A stretch of DNA of 64,000 nucleotides, taken from the NCBI GenBank assembly GCA_008729055.1, contig SDUX01000010.1, positions 248,001-312,000 of the forward strand, read 5' to 3'. The first letter of the stretch is position 1. Every line of letters starts with the position of its first letter. This DNA comes from Pyropia haitanensis (lineage: Eukaryota; Rhodophyta; Bangiophyceae; Bangiales; Bangiaceae). Under the pieces are notes generated by a model that had not been told where the DNA came from, did not search any database, and saw only the letters and a list, made by a program, of their open reading frames with translations. Shown here one piece after another: positions 32,700 to 43,174 of the stretch. A program made the position numbers and the translations under genes.

Positions 32700-33690
32700 C
32701 GTGGGTGGGGGGGAGGGTGGACGAGGTGGAGGAGGGGCGCCGGGGGGGGGGGGGAGGGGGTGGGCTGAGTGAGGAGGAGAAGGGCAGCCGGGGGGGAGCG
32801 GGGAGGAGGACGCAGCACCGCCGCAGCGGCCAAGCTGCGGCGATGGGGACAAAGCACGCGACGCGACGCCGCGGTGGGTGCAAGCGCGTTGCAAGTGGAG
32901 GGCGGATTCGCAATCCGATCGAGACACGGGCCGACGCGGTTGCGGACGGCACCCGGTGCGTCTGAGCGACAAACAAATCCGGACTGACCGCTGCCCCGGT
33001 GCGAGCGCCGCTGGGGCGCCAGTTGGCCCAGCGCAAGGCGGCTGCGCCTCCCCCCCCCGCCGCGCGCGTGAAGCGGGTGAGGCGGTGGACCCCTCTAGAG
33101 GGGGGAATGGTGGCCATCATCGCCGGCAACCTGCCGCCGTGGGACTCGGCGTGGACGAGAAAGAAATACAAACGGAACAAAGCAGAAGCAACCAGTTACC
33201 ACGCGTCGCGCCTCCCCGTACTCCCTCTCTCAACTTGCTCCGTAGGCGGTCTCAATAGGCCCCCACGAGCCAGTCACGCAAAATCGAGGCAGCAAAGATA
33301 CAGCCTTCCCTCGCGCCGCTGCCCCCCCTCCCGCAGCCCCTCCCCACCCTCACCACGCTCTCAAACCCAGAGAAACCAGTCAGCCAACAAGCAATGGCCA
33401 CCGTGACGCAGTTCTTCTTCAAAGGCCACCCCCCAACGTGTCGTGTCCCCGCCTCTCGCGGGCCTTCCCCCTGAAGCAGCAGGCCGCCGCCCCCCCACCT
33501 CGCGCAACCTGCTCGCGGCAGCGCGCCCATTCCCCTTGCCCACATCGACCAGCCACTGGGCGACAGCTCCTCCCCCCGCGCCCTCGACACCAGCAGTGTG
33601 GCAGCTGCCGTGAGCAGGGACATCCGTCCTTCCCAAACCCCCGGCAGCGCTCTCCGCGCCGGCGGACCCGCCCCACCCCATGCGCGGTCT
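32700..33690. other. Intergenic region upstream of SURF1
   Basis: The first 200 bp are G-rich on the plus strand (C-rich leader of the minus-strand SURF1 gene). The rest has no supported gene. The open minus-strand frame at 33252-34040 overlaps another frame with better codon use and has no domain. Confidence 0.4.
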
Positions 33691-34542
33691 CTACGGCTCC
33701 GCCGAGGGAGGTACTCCATACGGCCAGCCGGGGCTCCGCGGCAGCGGGGGGGGAGGACGGGTGCCGCCGCGCGGCGGCGGGAGCGGCACCGCTTGGGCGC
33801 CGGTGGGCGCCGCCGCCGATGGAGACCAGGGAGGCAATGGGAAGTCAGGGGAGGGCGCGGCGCGAGGTAGCGGGAATGCCATTGGCGGCGGCGGCGACGG
33901 CGGCGGCGGCGGCGGCGGCGGCGGCAATACCGACCACATAGACGGCCACGTCGACGACACGAGCCCCGTGACGCCAATGTAGGCGCCGGCAGTGGCCTGC
34001 AGCGGCAAGGCCGTCGCGATTCGCAGACAACCGCACGCACAGGCGGGCGGCGGCACAGGCGATGCTGCCGGCGACGGGCGGTGGATCAGGACCACGCTGG
34101 TGGGCCAGGCGGTTACCGCGCCCCGAATGACGGACGAGAACTCGTGGTACACGCCGTCGGCCTCAACTACCAGATGAGTAGACAGCCCGGCAGAAGGGTA
34201 CCCGGCGTGGGGAGTATCACCTAGGTGCGCAGCCTGGACGCGCTGCATTGCGAAAATGGACTGGGGCATGGCAGCAGCGGCGCCAGGGCTGCCTGCCTGC
34301 CCGTACGCCCGCGGCGGCTGCAGCGGCACGCCGGCTGCCGCCGCTCCACCACCGCCGCCCCCCGCGACTGGGCCACGCCGCGGCTCGACGCCGCCACCCA
34401 CCGCACCAGCCTCATACCAGCGCAGCAGGTGGGGGTCCACGGCGAACACTCCGCCGCCGTCGTCCTCATGATGTGCCCCGCCGCCAGGTGCTCGGCCGCG
34501 GCCGCTGTCGCCACCGTCGCCCCGACGGGGACGCTGCGCCAT
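33691..34542 (-). CDS. Hypothetical protein with proline-rich tail
   Basis: From the ATG at 34542 (GCGCCATG on the plus strand read in reverse) a 283-residue frame is open. The middle looks like folded protein: HLLRWYEAGAVGG, MQRVQAAHLGDTPHAGYPSA, VVEADGVYHEFSSVIRGAVT, then ACGCLRIATALPLQATAGAY and ITG-like VSSTWPSMWSVL. The C-terminal 75 residues are Pro-rich and end YGVPPSAEP. Codons have G/C third positions. I recognise no family. The frame is also open upstream to 34971 but without a better start. The plus strand (33680-33982) is open as a Gly-rich antisense shadow. Confidence 0.4.
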   Translation of the reverse strand: MAQRPRRGDGGDSGRGRAPGGGAHHEDDGGGVFAVDPHLLRWYEAGAVGGGVEPRRGPVAGGGGGGAAAAGVPLQPPRAYGQAGSPGAAAAMPQSIFAMQRVQAAHLGDTPHAGYPSAGLSTHLVVEADGVYHEFSSVIRGAVTAWPTSVVLIHRPSPAASPVPPPACACGCLRIATALPLQATAGAYIGVTGLVSSTWPSMWSVLPPPPPPPPPSPPPPMAFPLPRAAPSPDFPLPPWSPSAAAPTGAQAVPLPPPRGGTRPPPPLPRSPGWPYGVPPSAEP

Positions 34543-35466
34543 GTCGCTAACCCTGCCGATGCTTTGAGGAGCGACGGCAACCCCCTCTCCCGTGCCGCCA
34601 GCTAGACAGCTCCGGCCGCACCCCGTGTCGTCTGACTGGGTGGTGGGCGTGACCGGGGGACGGCTGCGGCGCCCGCGTCGAGCTTGGGGAGCACGACACG
34701 ACGCCGCCGTGCACCCTCTCACCCTCAACCTCGCAAACCCAAGAGCGCCGCTCTTATAGAGAGCGACCGAGCTACGTCGGCCTGTCGAGGCACGTCGCCC
34801 GCGCACCCCGGTCAGGCACGGCGCCTCCGCTGAAACCACCCCACCCCCAGCTTCAGAAAAAGCACAGAGAGAGTCCTCCCCCCTTCCCAAGACACCGCCA
34901 CGCCTCCCTCCTGGCGCCTGCCCTCCAGATGGCCCGCCACGGCTTCTGCACACTCGCCCTACAGTCCACACCCGCAGTGTGCTTAAGTCATACCGCGGTG
35001 GCTCCCTCCGCCAGAGCCCCTCTTCGCGCCGCCGCCGATTTCACCTCACCTCCCTTGACGCATGACGAGTATTCTACTTTTCACACTACATGTCAAATCG
35101 GGTATCAAAGATAGATTGAAAAAGGCGTGTCGGTATGAGGCATGGTTGCGAGATCAACCTCGGACCTCTGGGCTCGAGCGTGTGCTTGCATCTGCGCTCT
35201 GCCCCACCGCGCGGCCGCTCGACGGCCCAGTCCAGGCGGCACACCAGCGGGCCGTCCCGCAGCTGGCACGCCAGTGTGCCGCGCCGCCGCCAAGTGTCCC
35301 CTCGCACGCGCACGGGGTCTGGGCTCCCAGCCCACCCCGCGGCCTCGCCGTGCGGCGCTGCAGTCGCCGACTCCCCCGTTCCCCCCCCCCCCCCCCTCCC
35401 CCGCCCCACCCGCCGTGGGCGGTTGCTCGCGTCGCCGTCCCCCCCCCCCCCCGCCTCTCAGTGACC
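34543..35466. other. Divergent intergenic region ahead of ABCG
   Basis: Shared upstream region of the minus-strand hypothetical gene and the ABCG gene. An AT-rich island at 35050-35145 (TATTCTACTTTTCACACTAC, GATAGATTGAAAAAGG) lies about 320-415 bp before the ABCG start and is a candidate promoter. The final 80 bp are C-rich leader. No gene is supported. Confidence 0.4.
35050..35145 (+). promoter_or_regulatory. AT-rich island upstream of the ABCG gene
   Basis: Local low-GC patch (ATTCTACTTTTCACACTACA) about 320-415 bp before the start codon, in a GC-rich setting, comparable to islands ahead of other genes here. Confidence 0.3.
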
Positions 35467-37614
35467 ATGTGGTCGTTGATTGGCGGCGCCCTCACCGCCG
35501 TCCTGGTGCCGTCGCAGCCCGCGCTGGTCGTGGCGGTGTCCACCACCATCGCGGCGGTCAACACGCTGCGCGGCGTGCGCCGCGGCGGCCGCGGCCGCGG
35601 CCGCGGGTCGCCCACGGCGGCGGCGACGGCGCCCGCGCTGGCGCCGTCGCCGGGCGCGCGGGGCGAGCCGATCACCCTCACCTGGTCCAACCTGACGTGC
35701 AAGCTGCAGGCGCCGCCGCAGAAGCGGGCCAAGGGCGCGGGGGGTGCGGCGGCGGCGGCACCCGCCAAGCTCATCCTCAACCGCGTGTCGGGCGCCGCGT
35801 CGCCGGGGCGGCTGGTGGCGCTGCTGGGGCCGTCCGGGTCGGGCAAGACGACGCTCCTCAACGCGCTCGCGGGGCGGGTGCCGGCGGCCAAGGGCCTCGC
35901 CCTGACGGGCAACGTGCAGGTCAATGGGGTGCCGCTCGCCGACGCGCGCCCGGCGGTGGCGTACGTGATGCAGGAGGACCTCTTTTTCGCGCAGCTGACC
36001 GTCCGGGAGACGCTCGAGATGGCCGCCGCGCTGCAGCTCCCGTCGTCGGTGGGGGTGGCGGAGCGCGCGGAGCTCGTCAACGGCCTCATCCAGCGGCTCG
36101 GGCTGGTCAAGGCGGCGGGCACGCGGGTGGGGGACGCCAAGACGCGGGGCATCTCGGGGGGCGAGCGGAAGCGCCTCAACCTGGCGTGTGAGCTGATCAG
36201 TGCGCCCAACCTGGTGGCGGTGGACGAAGGCACCACCGGCATCGACTCGTTCCAGGCGCTCAAGGTGGTCGAGGCGCTGCGCGACCTCGCCGCCGACGGC
36301 CACACGGTGCTGGCGTCCATCCACCAGCCGCAGTCGTCCATTTACGCCCTGTTTGACGACCTGCTGCTCCTCGCCGAAGGCCGCGTCGTGTACATGGGCC
36401 CCACCGCGGCCGCGCACGAGTACTTTGAGGGCCTCGGCCACGGGTGCCCGCCGGCGTACAACCCGGCCGAGCACTGGATCGACCTCGTGTCCATTGACTA
36501 CGCGTCGCCCGACACCGAGGCAATCTCGCGGCAGCGGGTGCGCAAGCTCCACGCCGCCTGGGACGCGCACGTCGCGGCCGGCAAGGGTCCCGCCGCGGCC
36601 GCGGCCGCGTCGGCGGCGGCGGCGGCGGCGGCAGCGCCGGCGGCGAATGGGGCGGAGGGCACCCCGCCAGTGGGTGCCGCGACGACCGCCGTGGCTGTCC
36701 GGCCGTCGGGTGCGTCGACGCTGACCAAGTTCCGCCTGCTGTTTAGCCGCGCGTGGAAGCAGATGGCGCGGGACAAAAAGACGCTCTTTGCCCGCACCAT
36801 GTCGTCGGGCATGTCGGCGCTGCTGTTTGGGAGCATCTACTGGAAGCTGGGCCTGACGCAGGCGGACGTGGGCAACCGCCTCGGCCTGCTGCAGGTGGCG
36901 TGCATCAACGCGGCCATGTCGGCGCTCGTCAAGACGCTCAACTCGTTTACGCGGGAGCGGGCGGTGGTGGACCGGGAGCGCGCGCGGGGCTCGTACGGCG
37001 TCACCCCGTACTTTGCGTCCAAGATGGTGGCGGAGCTGCCCATCTCCACCGCCTTCCCGCTCCTCTTCTCTGCCATTGTGTACCCGATGGCGGGCCTCGC
37101 GGCGGGGTGGCGCAAGGTCGCCACCTTTGCGTCGGTCATCACCCTCGAGTCGTTTACGGCGGCGGCGATTGGGCTGACCATGGGCGCACTCGCGCCGTCG
37201 ACCGAGGCGGCGCTCGCGGCGGGCCCGGCCTCGTTTGTGCTCTTTATCGTCTTTGGCGGCCAGTTTGTGACGCGCGTGCCGCGGGCGCTCCAGTGGCTGC
37301 CGCGCATCTCGCTCATCCGGCACGCCTTTGAGGCGCTGTGCGTGTCGGAGCTGGGCGGCCTAAAGCTGGAGAAGAAGGTGCCGTGGGATGTCGCCACGGG
37401 CGAGCAGGCGCTCGCGCGGATGCGCTTTGGCAGCCGCACCGTGCCGCAGCTGCTGGGCTCGCAGGCGCGCATCCTCGCGTTCAATTACATCGCCACGTTT
37501 GCGCTGCTGCGGCTGCGCAAGCCCAAGTTTGCGACCGTCTTGCCGCCCGCGACCGTGACAGAGGTGCAGGATGGCGCGCCGGTGGAGGGCGCCCCCGAGG
37601 GTGCGACCGCGTAG
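35467..37614 (+). CDS. ABCG (WBC) half-transporter
   Basis: A 715-residue protein in one intact frame. A start at 35467 gives a short N-terminal helix (MWSLIGGALTAVLVPSQPAL). The nucleotide-binding domain has Walker A GPSGSGKTTLLNALAG (about 121), Q-loop YVMQEDLFF, ABC signature ISGGERKRLNLACELI, Walker B region NLVAVDEGTTGIDS and the H-loop ASIHQPQSS. The membrane domain follows the NBD (NBD-TMD order, as in ABCG), beginning KQMARDKKTLFARTMSSGM, and ends AFNYIATFALLRLRKPKF. Half-transporters work as dimers in membranes and export sterols, lipids or secondary metabolites; the substrate here cannot be told. The sequence after the catalytic Glu is odd: DEGTTGID where the family has DEPTSGLD. 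An Ala-rich linker (about 370-405) separates the domains. Confidence 0.93.
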   Translation: MWSLIGGALTAVLVPSQPALVVAVSTTIAAVNTLRGVRRGGRGRGRGSPTAAATAPALAPSPGARGEPITLTWSNLTCKLQAPPQKRAKGAGGAAAAAPAKLILNRVSGAASPGRLVALLGPSGSGKTTLLNALAGRVPAAKGLALTGNVQVNGVPLADARPAVAYVMQEDLFFAQLTVRETLEMAAALQLPSSVGVAERAELVNGLIQRLGLVKAAGTRVGDAKTRGISGGERKRLNLACELISAPNLVAVDEGTTGIDSFQALKVVEALRDLAADGHTVLASIHQPQSSIYALFDDLLLLAEGRVVYMGPTAAAHEYFEGLGHGCPPAYNPAEHWIDLVSIDYASPDTEAISRQRVRKLHAAWDAHVAAGKGPAAAAAASAAAAAAAAPAANGAEGTPPVGAATTAVAVRPSGASTLTKFRLLFSRAWKQMARDKKTLFARTMSSGMSALLFGSIYWKLGLTQADVGNRLGLLQVACINAAMSALVKTLNSFTRERAVVDRERARGSYGVTPYFASKMVAELPISTAFPLLFSAIVYPMAGLAAGWRKVATFASVITLESFTAAAIGLTMGALAPSTEAALAAGPASFVLFIVFGGQFVTRVPRALQWLPRISLIRHAFEALCVSELGGLKLEKKVPWDVATGEQALARMRFGSRTVPQLLGSQARILAFNYIATFALLRLRKPKFATVLPPATVTEVQDGAPVEGAPEGATA

Positions 37615-38233
37615 AGACGCGGCGGATGTTTCTGGGACGGGCACGTGCGCGAGTGCTTTTTTTTTTTTTTTTGGACAGTCCCCCACGCGTTTCTGCTCTC
37701 CGTGCGTTCTTCTGAAGCTTGCCGGTTGCCTTGTGTTTCCTGGTGGAGGGAAAGAATGAAAAAAGTGCTTCACACTCGGGTCGTCGAGTGCTGCCGGCGT
37801 GGCGGCGCGCTCCAAGCGTGCGTCGTGACCAGCAGAGGGGCGACCTCTCCACACCAGGACGCCTTTTCGCAGAGGCACCTTGGGACGGGCCTGCCCATGC
37901 GCTGCAGTGGTGTTGTCCGTGGCACCTCAGCGACAAGAGAAACGGATTCGAGGGCACAGCGCCCGCGCCGTCGGAGGCCCAGCAGATGCCGGCCGCAACA
38001 ACGTCACCCACCCACCCGGCTGTCCAGTGCGGGACCGCATGGGCGTGTGTGCTGGCGTGTTGGCGTTGGCCACGCGTCGCGCGCCAGTCTCGTTGCGGAC
38101 AACCGGTCTGTGTGAAACGGAAAGCGACCTTGTCCCTATGGGAGCGCTCAGCGGCAGGCCACCCGGCTGCAGCCACCCCCCGCCCCACAAAAACACCCCA
38201 CTGCTGGGCACGGCGAGACGCCGCCCGCGCGCT
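37615..38233. other. Convergent intergenic region (ABCG / bioB)
   Basis: Shared 3' region of the ABCG and bioB genes. T runs at 37656-37672 and TGAAAAAAG at about 37765 may belong to the ABCG 3' UTR. No gene is supported. Confidence 0.5.
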
Positions 38234-39850
38234 TCACGCAGACGATTGGCTCGCGGCCGCCGCCTCCCCCGCCGCCGCGGCCGCCGCCTCCCCCGCCGCC
38301 GCGGCCGCCGCCTCCCCCGCCGCGGCGGCCGCCGCCCCCCCCGCCGCGGCGGCCGCCTCCCCCGCGGTCGCCGCCGCCGCCGCGTAGCTCTCCCCGTCAT
38401 AGTAAAACGGCTGCTTGCCGACGAGCCCGAGCGTCGCAAACATCTGCGCGTCGGCAGAGTGCTCGGGGTTGGGCGTCGTCAGCAGCTTGTCGCCCGTAAA
38501 GATGCTGTTGGCGCCCGCGAGGAAGCACAGCGCCTGCTCGGCCACGCTCAGCGTCAGCCGCCCCGCGCTGAGGCGGACCATCGAGCGGGGCATCAGCAGC
38601 CGGGCGGTGGCGACCATGCGCCACAGCTCCGCGGCGGGCACCGGCGGCATGTCGGCCAGCGGCGTGCCCGCGTTGGCGACGAGCGCGTTGACGGGCACGC
38701 TCTCTGGGTGCGCCGGCAGCGTCGCGAGCGTGTGCAGCAGGCTCACCCGGTCCGGGTGGCCCTCGCCGAGGCCAATGATGCCGCCCGAGCACACCGAGAT
38801 GCCCGCCCCGCGCACCGCGTCGAGCGTGCGGAGGCGGTCGTCGTACGCGCGCGACGTGATGACGGTCGGGTAAAACTCGCGGCTCGTGTCGAGGTTGTGG
38901 TTGTACGCGGTCAGGCCGGCGGCCTTGAGGCGCGCCGCCTCGGCCGGGGTGACCAGCCCGAGCGTCGCGCACACCTCCATGCCCATGCCGCGGATCTCCG
39001 ACACCATGGCGAGGACGCGGTCAAACTGGCGGGGCCCGACCTGCGCGACGCCCCGCCAGGCGGCGCCCATACAAAACCGCGTCGAGCCCGCCGCCTTGGC
39101 CTCCCGCGCCGCCGCGAGGACCGCCTCGAGCGCGAGCAGCCGCTCCGCCTCGACGGCCGTGTCGTAGCGGGCGCTCTGCGAGCAGTAGGAGCAGTCCTCA
39201 GGACAGCCGCCCGTCTTGATCGACAGCAGCGTGCACTGCTGCACCTCGCGCGGGTGAAAGTAGGCCCGGTGGGCGGTGGCGGCGTCAAAGAGGAGCGCCA
39301 GCAGCGGCCGGTTGTACACCTGCCGCACCTCGTCGAGCGTCCAGTCGGTGCGGACGGGGAAGCGGGCGCGCAGGGCCGCCACGTCCACCGCCGCCGTCGC
39401 GGGGTGGTCCGCGGTGGGGGCGGCGGCGCCCGCGGGGCTGCCGGCCGCGGCGGCCGCCGCCGGCGGCGGCCGCCGCGACGCGGCGGGCAGCGGCACCGCC
39501 GCGGGGGTGACGGTCTCGACGGCGGCGGGGGAGCCAAAGCCGCCGGCCGCGGCGGGTGCGGCGCCACGCAGCGCCGCCGCGGCGGCGCCCGCCGCCACGG
39601 CCGCGGTGGGGGTGACAAAGACGGGCGCCGCCGCCGCCGCGGCCGTCGTTGCCGCCGCCGCCGCCGTCGCTGGTGCGGCCGGCGGGGGAGGGAGGGGGGG
39701 GGCGCCGCCGCCGCCGCCGGCACCGCCGCCGCCGCCGCCGCCGCCGGCAACGGCGGCGACCGACCGCCAGCCGGCGGCGGCGGCGGCGGCCGCCCGGTGG
39801 GCGAGGGCCGTCCCAGACCGGCGGGCGACGGTGGAGAGGCGTGCCGCCAT
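38234..39850 (-). CDS. bioB: Biotin synthase
   Basis: A 538-residue single-exon protein from the ATG at 39850. Residues 1-155 are an Ala/Gly/Pro-rich leader that fits organelle targeting; which organelle is unclear. The radical SAM core begins near 160. The [4Fe-4S] motif is GGCPEDCSYC (about 214-223). The [2Fe-2S] ligands expected in BioB are present: that first Cys set, FCMGAAWR, GISVCSGGIIGLGE and the Arg of VRLSAGR. The end of the barrel reads FLAGANSIFTGDKLLTTPNPEHSADAQMF, diagnostic of biotin synthase. The enzyme inserts sulfur into dethiobiotin. After the core, which ends GKQPFYYDGE, there is an unusual tail of about 45 residues made of octapeptide repeats of the type GEAAAAAA. It lies downstream of, and on the same strand as, the DHFR-TS gene. 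Confidence 0.96.
   Translation of the reverse strand: MAARLSTVARRSGTALAHRAAAAAAAGWRSVAAVAGGGGGGGGAGGGGGAPPLPPPPAAPATAAAAATTAAAAAAPVFVTPTAAVAAGAAAAALRGAAPAAAGGFGSPAAVETVTPAAVPLPAASRRPPPAAAAAAGSPAGAAAPTADHPATAAVDVAALRARFPVRTDWTLDEVRQVYNRPLLALLFDAATAHRAYFHPREVQQCTLLSIKTGGCPEDCSYCSQSARYDTAVEAERLLALEAVLAAAREAKAAGSTRFCMGAAWRGVAQVGPRQFDRVLAMVSEIRGMGMEVCATLGLVTPAEAARLKAAGLTAYNHNLDTSREFYPTVITSRAYDDRLRTLDAVRGAGISVCSGGIIGLGEGHPDRVSLLHTLATLPAHPESVPVNALVANAGTPLADMPPVPAAELWRMVATARLLMPRSMVRLSAGRLTLSVAEQALCFLAGANSIFTGDKLLTTPNPEHSADAQMFATLGLVGKQPFYYDGESYAAAAATAGEAAAAAGGAAAAAAGEAAAAAAGEAAAAAAGEAAAASQSSA
38262..38385. repeat. 24-bp minisatellite inside the bioB C-terminus
   Basis: Near-identical 24-bp units built on GCGGCCGCCGCCTCCCCCGC repeat about five times, encoding GEAAAAAA on the minus strand. 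Later units carry single substitutions. Confidence 0.85.
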
Positions 39851-40356
39851 GGCGCCGCCGCCGAGAGCGGGGAACGGGATGAGAGCGGGGGGCGGTGATG
39901 CGGGCGGCGGCGCGGACGGGCGTCGGCAATGCGGGCGGGCGGGGGGGGACCGGCGTCCGCCGCGGGCGGCGGGGGCGACGGGACGGGGAGCGCCGACAGA
40001 CGCGGATGCCGTCGCCCGCCGTGCCGCACCGCCGCGCCCGCGCGCCACCGCCGCGCGTGGACGGCGCGGCCGGCGCGAGGTCGCCGCCGTGGATCGGCGC
40101 GGGTGTGGCCCGCGCTCAGATACACCCCGCGGGCGTGAGCGGCCGGTTTTTTTTGGGCAGCTTTTCGGACGTTCCACGGTCAATGGGCGGATCAGCGACG
40201 ACCGTCCGACATCCTGAATTCCATTCACCCATAGGCCAACAACAGCCTGAATGTCACAGGCAGCAGCAGAGGGCGGGGCGGCGCAGCGGCGACGCTGCCG
40301 GCGCCGACTCCCCCACCCCGCCCGCCCCGCTCCGCCAGCCGCCCCCCCCCCACAGA
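39851..40356. other. Spacer between DHFR-TS and bioB
   Basis: Contains the bioB leader (C-rich on the minus strand) and a lower-GC patch at 40140-40260 (GGTTTTTTTTGGGCAGCTTTT on the plus strand), about 300-400 bp upstream of the bioB start. It is a likely promoter plus the 3' end of DHFR-TS. Confidence 0.4.
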
Positions 40357-42120
<1,764 letters not shown>

Positions 42121-43174
42121 GGCGGCAGGTGGGGCGGCGTGACTTGCCAAGGATGGGGTGGGGGGGAGGGGGGGGGTAAGGGGGGCAACAGGGGAAGGAG
42201 CGGCCGGTGCAGAGCGGTTTGTCGATGGGGTGGGAGCGGGCGACGTAGTGGGGGCGGCGAGGACGATCGACGCGGTGGGGATGTGGCCGACGCGGTGGGG
42301 ATGTGGCCGACGCGGTGGGGATGTGGCCGACGCGGTGGGGATGTGGCCGACGCGGTGGGGATGTGGCCGACGCGGACGCCGCGCGTGGGGGCAAAGAGGT
42401 GGCATCCGTGCCGAGCCGAGGCTGTTGGCGGGAAACCAGCGAACCGCGGGCGGCCCGTGGCACACGTGGCACGGCCCAATAGGAATGCACTGTCTCACGC
42501 TCATGGTCACCCGCCCCGTGCGCGCCGCGATAGGGTAGCGGCGGGTCGGCAGTGGCGCGGACAGACACAAGGCCAGCCCACGCCCCACCGCCATCGCGGC
42601 TGTGGCGGTCTCGGACGCGCCTGTAGGCGTCGACATCCGCGGCGGTAGCAGGGGCGGCAGCGACTTTGGGGGGGGGGGCGAGGGGTGCGAGCTGGCGGCA
42701 GGCACAGTGATGGATGTACGCCTTTGCTAGCACGCCACACGTGCTGACGAGGTGGGACGGGTGGCGGAGGGTCACCCACGGCCGTGCATCCGCGGGGGTC
42801 TCTGCGCCGCGTGCAGAGGCGTCGATGACGGCTGAGTCAGAATGGGAAAGGGCGGTGGGTGTGGCGGACGCGTAGGCAATGGCTGGCGTGCACCACCGCT
42901 GAAGCGGCAAAGGGGCGGGAGCTGCCGTGCCACCCCGCGCCAGGAGGGAATACAGGTGCCACGGCGATCAAAAAAGCGGCCGCCAGCCGCGTTTGGGGCA
43001 CACGCGCGGGTGCACGGGCACGGGGGACGGCCGTGCAGACGGGTAATCCAAAACATGTACAGTCAAGGTGGGCAGCTTCCCCCCCCTCCCCCCCCATTCC
43101 CACCCGCCAGGCGGTCACGACGCCCCGACCTCCCCGACGCGTCAGCAACCAGACGGCACCAGCGTGCGCGGCGG
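42121..43174. other. Region upstream of DHFR-TS
   Basis: Holds the DHFR-TS leader, a 20-bp minisatellite (42271-42370) and the 3' side of the squalene synthase gene. No further gene is supported. Confidence 0.4.
42271..42370. repeat. Perfect 5 x 20-bp minisatellite upstream of DHFR-TS
   Basis: Five head-to-tail copies of CGCGGTGGGGATGTGGCCGA with no mismatch, preceded by a partial copy (CGA). It begins about 150 bp upstream of the likely DHFR-TS start, so it is in the promoter or 5' UTR. Confidence 0.97.

Noticed and set aside
29559..32972. A 1137-codon minus-strand frame covering SURF1 and beyond
   Set aside because: Only the part from 32699 to about 32240 is SURF1; the rest is out of frame with the real gene and has no domain.
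35458..37323. A 621-codon minus-strand frame opposite ABCG
   Set aside because: Arg/Gly/His-rich antisense of an intact ABCG gene with all motifs on the plus strand.
38262..38385. CRISPR-like array
   Set aside because: Tandem 24-bp units without spacers, in a eukaryotic coding tail; it is a minisatellite.
42271..42370. CRISPR-like array upstream of DHFR-TS
   Set aside because: Units abut directly with no spacers; it is a simple tandem repeat.
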